A DNA stretch of 19,592 bases from CAIWXH01 sp964555675. Its GTDB lineage: Bacteria; Chloroflexota; Chloroflexia; Chloroflexales; Chloroflexaceae. Location of the stretch: positions 1 to 19,592 of the forward strand of contig CAZKTU010000114.1 of assembly GCA_964555675.1 (NCBI GenBank), in the 5' to 3' direction. The position numbers and the translations under genes are program-made. The notes under the pieces were generated by a model. That model did no database searches, was not told the origin of the DNA, and saw nothing but the letters and a program-made list of their open reading frames with translations. Positions 16,397 through 19,592 of the stretch are shown here, in pieces; position 1 is the first letter of the stretch, and each line of letters opens with the position of its first letter.

Positions 16397-16451
16397 CTGG
16401 AGTATGCGGTGGGGCAGAAGCACGAGCGTCGTCGTGCTCGCGCGCATAGGA
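16397..16451 (+). repeat. 55-bp contig-end duplicate, left copy
   Basis: The 55 bases from CTGGAGTATG to GCGCATAGGA are repeated exactly at 16552-16606 on the other side of the N-run. The copy ends at the first N. Inside it AGCACGA and TCGTGCT form a 7-bp stem with a 6-base loop. It is most likely one genomic sequence present on two overlapping contig ends. Confidence 0.9.
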
Positions 16452-16551
16452 NNNNNNNNNNNNNNNNNNNNNNNNNNNNNNNNNNNNNNNNNNNNNNNNN
16501 NNNNNNNNNNNNNNNNNNNNNNNNNNNNNNNNNNNNNNNNNNNNNNNNNNN
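16452..16551. other. assembly gap of exactly 100 N
   Basis: The run is exactly 100 N, the conventional length for a gap of unknown size. It is flanked by identical 55-bp sequences, so the gap may have no real length. It lies in the divergent promoter region between the AKR5-like gene and the AraC-family gene; no coding sequence is interrupted. Confidence 0.97.
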
Positions 16552-16606
16552 CTGGAGTATGCGGTGGGGCAGAAGCACGAGCGTCGTCGTGCTCGCGCGC
16601 ATAGGA
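16552..16606 (+). repeat. 55-bp contig-end duplicate, right copy
   Basis: This is identical to 16397-16451 and begins immediately after the last N, then continues into unique sequence (AAACTTCC). If the two copies are one locus, the true AKR-AraC intergenic region is 278 bases and not 433. Confidence 0.9.
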
Positions 16607-16700
16607 AAACTTCCTTTGCTGCCAGTGTCACAGATTGGGCTTCGAGGCGGTGAGTTCTCCGCCCTGATTGCCAGGAAATCCAGGCTAGTCGCAGTTTCTG

Positions 16701-16782
16701 GAGTGATACACTCTTGTACAGAAGCTATTGTACGCGCTTCTAGGCCCGGGGCGATATACTGATTCTCCAGAGTTATTGTACG
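16701..16782 (+). promoter_or_regulatory. candidate operator region upstream of the AraC-family regulator
   Basis: GAGTG-ATA-CACTC at 16701-16713 is a perfect small palindrome. TTGTAC occurs three times, at 16714-16719, 16728-16733 and 16776-16781, the last two inside the longer direct repeat TATTGTACG (16726-16734 and 16774-16782). GAAGC and GCTTC bracket the middle copy (16721-16740). AraC-family proteins bind direct repeats, so these are candidate sites for self-regulation and control of the divergent reductase. No clear -10/-35 pair was found. Confidence 0.4.
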
Positions 16783-16816
16783 ATCCTGTAGGATTATCTG
16801 AGGGCGGGGTGAACCG

Positions 16817-17782
16817 GTGAGCAAGGTCACAGCACAACACGTAGGCGGAGGAGCGCCGCCTGCGCGAGAGGAGGAGCGCGCACAGGCCAGCCGCGAGGAG
16901 CTGGCCGAGCGCCTCGCGCGCACGCTCTGCACGGACGGGGCGATTGAGCCCCTCGATGGGCTGCGGCTGCGTCGCGTATCGTCGCCGACGGAGCTTGGGC
17001 ACGGCGTGTCTGAGCCGTGCTTCTGCGTGATCGCCCAGGGCAGCAAGGAGGTGCTGCTGGGTGAGAACCGCTACCCCTACGATCCCGCACACTACCTCAT
17101 CGCCACCGCCACCCTGCCCATCGCCAGCCGAGTGATCGATGCCTCGCCGGAGCGGCCCTACCTGAGCGTCATCCTCACGCTCGACCCGGCCCTCGTCGGC
17201 TCAGTGATGGTCGAGGCCGCCCAGCCGGCGCCGCGGAGCACGACCGCCCTCACCGCCATCGACGTGAGCCGGCTGGACGCGGAACTGCTTGATGCTGTGG
17301 TGCGGCTGGTCCGGCTGCTGGACGCCCCGGCGGACGCGCGCTTCTTAGCGCCGCTGATCAAGCGGGAGATCATCTACCGGCTGCTGCGGGGCGAGCAGCG
17401 GGGGCGGCTCGCCCAGGTCGCGGCGCTAGGCGGCTCACCCCATCGCATCACCGAGGCCGTGGAGCGCTTTCGCAGGGAGTTCAACCAGTCGCTGCGGATC
17501 AAGGACATCGCGCGCGACCTGGGGATGAGCGTCTCAGGCTTCCACCACCACTTCCGGGCGCTCACCGCGATGAGCCCCTTACAGTTCCAGAAGCAGCTGC
17601 GGCTTCAGGAAGCCCGCCGGCTGATGCTTGGCGAGGGCCTTGACGCGGCGAGTGCCGGCTATCGCGTCGGCTACGGCAACCCCTCGCACTTCACACGTGA
17701 GTACAAGCGCCTCTTCGGCGCGCCACCCATGCACGATGTGGAACAGCTACGGGGAGGAACGAGGGAAAGCGCCGGCATCTGA
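16817..17782 (+). CDS. AraC-family transcriptional regulator with AraC_N domain (YqhC-like)
   Basis: This 321-residue protein has an N-terminal AraC_N sensory domain (about residues 45-200) with the family signature EPCFCVIAQGSKEVLLGENR, then HYLIATATLPIASRV and ASPERPYLSVILTLDP. The C-terminal third (about 215-310) holds two helix-turn-helix units: IKDIARDLGMSVSGFHHHFR, then YRVGYGNPSHFTREYKRLFG. E. coli YqhC has this architecture and activates aldehyde reductase genes, including an AKR, in response to reactive aldehydes. The divergent AKR5-like gene here fits the same logic, by inference. Cys38, Cys68 and Cys70 are candidate sensor residues. The start GTG 16817 follows GGGGTGA closely; an internal start cannot be excluded because the first 25 residues are poorly conserved and polar. 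Confidence 0.9.
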   Translation: MSKVTAQHVGGGAPPAREEERAQASREELAERLARTLCTDGAIEPLDGLRLRRVSSPTELGHGVSEPCFCVIAQGSKEVLLGENRYPYDPAHYLIATATLPIASRVIDASPERPYLSVILTLDPALVGSVMVEAAQPAPRSTTALTAIDVSRLDAELLDAVVRLVRLLDAPADARFLAPLIKREIIYRLLRGEQRGRLAQVAALGGSPHRITEAVERFRREFNQSLRIKDIARDLGMSVSGFHHHFRALTAMSPLQFQKQLRLQEARRLMLGEGLDAASAGYRVGYGNPSHFTREYKRLFGAPPMHDVEQLRGGTRESAGI

Positions 17783-17845
17783 ACACCTCAGAGCCTGGTA
17801 ATGCGCGCTTCCGGTCGTTCGATCCGGCGGTGCCAGTGTGCCGAA

Positions 17846-18088
17846 CTAGCGGGCACGGAACGGCGCCACCAATGCGCGTACGGCCTCCGTTGAGCCCCAA
17901 TCATGGTCGTACATCGCGATTAGTGCCATGTGTTGACGAAGGTGCAGGAGCGGCAGGTGCTCAAGCCAGCTCGTGTGCTTACTGTGGTGCCCCCACTGAA
18001 CGAGCGTAGCTCTATCGGTGACGCCAGAAGGAGAAGGCTCCCTCGTCGCGTCCCTTGCTGAGCGCTTCGCTGGTCCAGGGCACTGCAT
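17846..18088 (-). CDS. unrecognised short open frame, possibly a C-terminal gene fragment
   Basis: From ATG 18088 the frame encodes 80 residues ending LVAPFRAR before TAG. The last 45 or so look protein-like: TLVQWGHHSKHTSWLEHL, then LHLRQHMALIAMYDHDWG and STEAVRALVAPF. The first 30 are low-complexity and unlike a natural N-terminus, so this is more likely the tail of a broken gene than a complete one. I do not recognise the family. It starts just after the stop of the monooxygenase remnant on the same strand and lies convergent to the AraC gene. Confidence 0.3.
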   Translation of the reverse strand: MQCPGPAKRSARDATREPSPSGVTDRATLVQWGHHSKHTSWLEHLPLLHLRQHMALIAMYDHDWGSTEAVRALVAPFRAR

Positions 18089-18093
18089 GGCGT

Positions 18094-18330
18094 TCAGCGC
18101 CCTGCCAGCCGCGCGATGATCGGCGCTATGGTCTCGACCGTCTCCCACCTACTGATGTAGGAGATGCCGTAGCGCTCGCGGCGCTCCAGCAGCAGGTCGA
18201 CGACGTGGTCCAGACTCCCCACCAGGATCGACGGCGACTCGAGCGCCGCCTCAACGCTGAGGTTCTTAGCCTGGTTCTCGTACCAGACGCACGGCGGTTC
18301 CCAAGCTGGAAGGGAGATGGTGCATACTAG
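18094..18330 (-). pseudogene. C-terminal remnant of a luciferase-like (F420-dependent) monooxygenase gene
   Basis: Reading the minus strand toward TGA at 18094-18096 gives WYENQAKNLSVEAALESPSI, then LVGSLDHVVDLLLERRERYG, then ISYISRWETVETIAPIIARL and AGR. This is the characteristic C-terminus of LLM-class F420-dependent oxidoreductases (a V-G-T/S-x-D/E-x-V helix, RRERYGISY, and an APxxARLAG ending). Full members are about 300 residues; only about 75 are seen. Upstream of 18330 the frame loses resemblance to the family, and no suitable start is present. The barrel core and the flavin site are gone. Confidence 0.6.
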
Positions 18331-18384
18331 TGCGCAAAATCGCCGCGAGCCCGGCGAGTCGGCTGTACCTGGTGGTCGGCGGCG

Positions 18385-18924
18385 TTAGATGGCATTGGTG
18401 AAACGAAACGAGACGCGCCGGCCCCAGGGATGGTCGATTTCGTTCTCCGAGAATCGCATCGACGTGTACCGACTCACAACCCGTCTCCAGAATGCGCGGG
18501 CGCGCAGATGAGTGGGGTACGTCACAACTTCCCATTCCCCCCGATGCTGATTGAATCCCTCAACTGCAGCCTGCTCTGCTGCAAAACCTCCTCGGTATCG
18601 ATGCAAGACAAAGAACTCGTGTACAACGAAGTCAGCTCGAAGCCCCACTGGCAGTCTCGAGCGCGCGGCGATCAAGTTAAACCCCGCGGGGGACCCATCG
18701 ACCACAATAAGGTAGGGAAAAAGCGACATTGGGTCTCTCCACCAGGGATCGAGAGAAGCGACGTGTTCTGCCGGGGTCGTCACCGTATCATCGTCACTGA
18801 AGATACCATGCCGATTCGGAACTGCGCCGTCAAACTCCGACAAGTCGTGCTGGTAGAGCGGCCATAAATTCTTGATTACCTGGGCAAGTTCACCCGCACC
18901 CAGCTGAAGTTCGACCTTCATCAT
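18385..18924 (-). CDS. GNAT-family N-acetyltransferase
   Basis: This 179-residue cytoplasmic protein looks like a GNAT acetyltransferase of the type common in Chloroflexota and Firmicutes. The N-terminal helix includes LWPLYQHDLSEFDGAVPNRH. The central strands are FPYLIVVDGSPAGFNLIAA and ADFVVHEFFVLHRYRGGFAA, where the acetyl-CoA loop would be. The end, YTSMRFSENEIDHPWGRRVS, includes a small conserved acidic-aromatic region. The loop reads RYRGGFAAEQA, which does not match the usual Q/R-x-x-G-x-G/A exactly, so catalytic ability is less certain. ATG 18924 is followed by a second ATG; AAGGTG lies five bases upstream. The substrate is unknown. Confidence 0.8.
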   Translation of the reverse strand: MMKVELQLGAGELAQVIKNLWPLYQHDLSEFDGAVPNRHGIFSDDDTVTTPAEHVASLDPWWRDPMSLFPYLIVVDGSPAGFNLIAARSRLPVGLRADFVVHEFFVLHRYRGGFAAEQAAVEGFNQHRGEWEVVTYPTHLRARAFWRRVVSRYTSMRFSENEIDHPWGRRVSFRFTNAI

Positions 18925-19219
18925 TACAACACCTTGCTACTCCATTGACCAGAAGCCTAACGGTTAGTCTGAGCCACCCGGCGAGAACGAGACTGGCAAA
19001 CGGCTTTGACGGCGGTGCAGCGCGGAAAATCGGCCAGACGGGGCGGTCGGTTCCAGCGCGTATTGAGCCGCCAGCCCTAAGCCAGCGTACCCTGCTTGCC
19101 GAAGCGATGCAAGCGGGCGAGCCTGACAGCTACAGCGAGGAGGAGCTCGCGGGCTGCTGCTCGTCACGCTTGGGGCTGAGGCCGCGGAACCCCACCTCGC
19201 GTCTGCCTCCGCCTTGCTC
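18925..19219. other. region without recognisable gene
   Basis: A 119-codon frame opens at TTG 18945 (+) and runs to 19304, crossing the palindrome, but it has no ribosome binding site and no family resemblance. It contains LLAEAMQAGEPDSYSEEEL, which reads like natural protein, so it may be debris from a gene upstream of, or part of, the integrase remnant. Confidence 0.4.
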
Positions 19220-19264
19220 GCCCAGGACCAATGGCCCGCTCACAGCGAGCCATTGGTCCTGGGC
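19220..19264. repeat. 45-base near-perfect palindrome
   Basis: GCCCAGGACCAATGGC (19220-19235) and its exact complement GCCATTGGTCCTGGGC (19249-19264) form a 16-bp stem. After one mismatch, CGCT/AGCG (19237-19240, 19244-19247) extend it by 4 bp to a CAC loop. It sits directly in front of the integrase-like tail. No T-run follows, and no second copy was seen in the window. Confidence 0.8.
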
Positions 19265-19514
19265 CGGAGATCGAGGTCGCTTAGCTCTGTTCCGCGCATC
19301 GTGAAGGAGTCGCTGACCCGGGCTGGGATCGACGCCAAGGACTACAGCGGCCACAGCCTGCGCGCCGGGCTCGTGACGGCGGCAGCGATGGCTGGGGTGA
19401 GCGAGCGGATCCCTCATGATGCAGACCGGCCACAAGAACATCGCCGTCCTTCGACGCTACATCCGCGAAGGCTCAGTCTTCCGTGAGAACGCTGCGGCGT
19501 CTGTCGGCCTGTAG
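19265..19514 (+). pseudogene. C-terminal remnant of a tyrosine recombinase/integrase with a frameshift
   Basis: The frame gives SLSSVPRIVKESL and YSGHSLRAGLVTAAAMAGVS, containing the catalytic H-x-x-R box (His codon 19352-19354). It then goes wrong at a CCC run (19411-19413). One base over, the sequence continues as LMMQTGHKNIAVLRRYIREG, with the second active-site His (TGHKN) and the nucleophile Tyr (RRYIREGS), ending SVGL and TAG at 19512-19514. Removing one C restores a continuous SERILMMQTGH. The N-terminal DNA-binding part is absent; the homology starts at the palindrome. Such enzymes move phages and genomic islands, so this is a trace of a past mobile element. Confidence 0.75.
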
Positions 19515-19525
19515 CCAGGAACGAA

Positions 19526-19562
19526 ATAGGGCCAGGGCGGTCACGCATCGCCCTGGCTCTAT
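19526..19562 (+). terminator. hairpin after the integrase remnant
   Basis: ATAGGGCCAGGGCG (19526-19539) pairs with CGCCCTGGCTCTAT (19549-19562) over 14 bp with one G-T pair and a 9-base loop. It begins 12 bases after the TAG of the integrase tail. It is the strongest terminator-like structure at the right end, although no T-run follows. Confidence 0.6.
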
Positions 19563-19592
19563 CCGGTTGCTACTGTTCATGACCGCGCATTA

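Noticed and set aside
15523..17046. 507-codon reading frame running from the AKR5-like gene through the N gap
   Set aside because: The extra N-terminal part includes the N-run and the duplicated contig ends; the true start is ATG 16383.
17815..17840. TTCGATCC, resembling a tRNA T-loop near the integrase end
   Set aside because: The flanking bases do not form the 5-bp T-stem, and no acceptor or anticodon arm was found around it.

Overview
The window looks like a draft contig from a GC-rich bacterium, most likely a member of the Chloroflexota. The main pointers are a 1207-residue regulator combining an N-terminal basic module, a decayed cyclase-like domain, an NB-ARC type ATPase, helical repeats and a LuxR helix-turn-helix, and the style of the sugar ABC operon. 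No rRNA, tRNA, CRISPR array or complete insertion sequence was seen. The taxonomic call is inference from gene style only.

Layout. Bases 1-180 are the tail of a zinc-type alcohol dehydrogenase/quinone reductase. Bases 329-3952 are the large LuxR-type regulator. Bases 4151-12912 form a carbohydrate-use locus on the + strand: a LacI-type repressor with two operator-like repeats before it, a Tat-motif lipoprotein sugar-binding protein, two permeases, a Gfo/Idh/MocA oxidoreductase, the wreck of a second Gfo/Idh gene, a VOC-fold protein and a cytoplasmic GH3 glycosidase with a PA14 insert. Tight spacing, a one-base overlap and good ribosome binding sites argue for one transcript from the binding protein to the glycosidase. 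No transport ATPase is present, so the permeases probably borrow one encoded elsewhere. The likely scheme is import of an oligosaccharide or glycoside, hydrolysis inside the cell by GH3, and oxidation or isomerisation of the sugar by the Gfo/Idh and VOC proteins, under LacI control.

Bases 12996-13976 encode an APH-fold phosphotransferase. Bases 14078-16383 (minus strand) hold a YajO-like aldo/keto reductase, a broken cupin gene and an AKR5-type aldo/keto reductase. A divergent AraC-family regulator of the AraC_N/YqhC type (16817-17782) follows. This resembles the reactive-aldehyde response module known from E. coli YqhC and its reductases. The last 1.8 kb holds a short unrecognised frame, the tail of a luciferase-like monooxygenase gene, a GNAT acetyltransferase, a large perfect palindrome and a frameshifted integrase tail.

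Two themes stand out. First, gene erosion: five remnants (second Gfo/Idh, MATE transporter, cupin, luciferase-like monooxygenase, integrase) lie in about 10 kb, at least two with a conserved start and ribosome binding site joined out of frame to a conserved C-terminal part. Second, the 100-N gap at 16452-16551 is flanked by the same 55 bp on both sides, so it is probably two overlapping contigs and not missing sequence.
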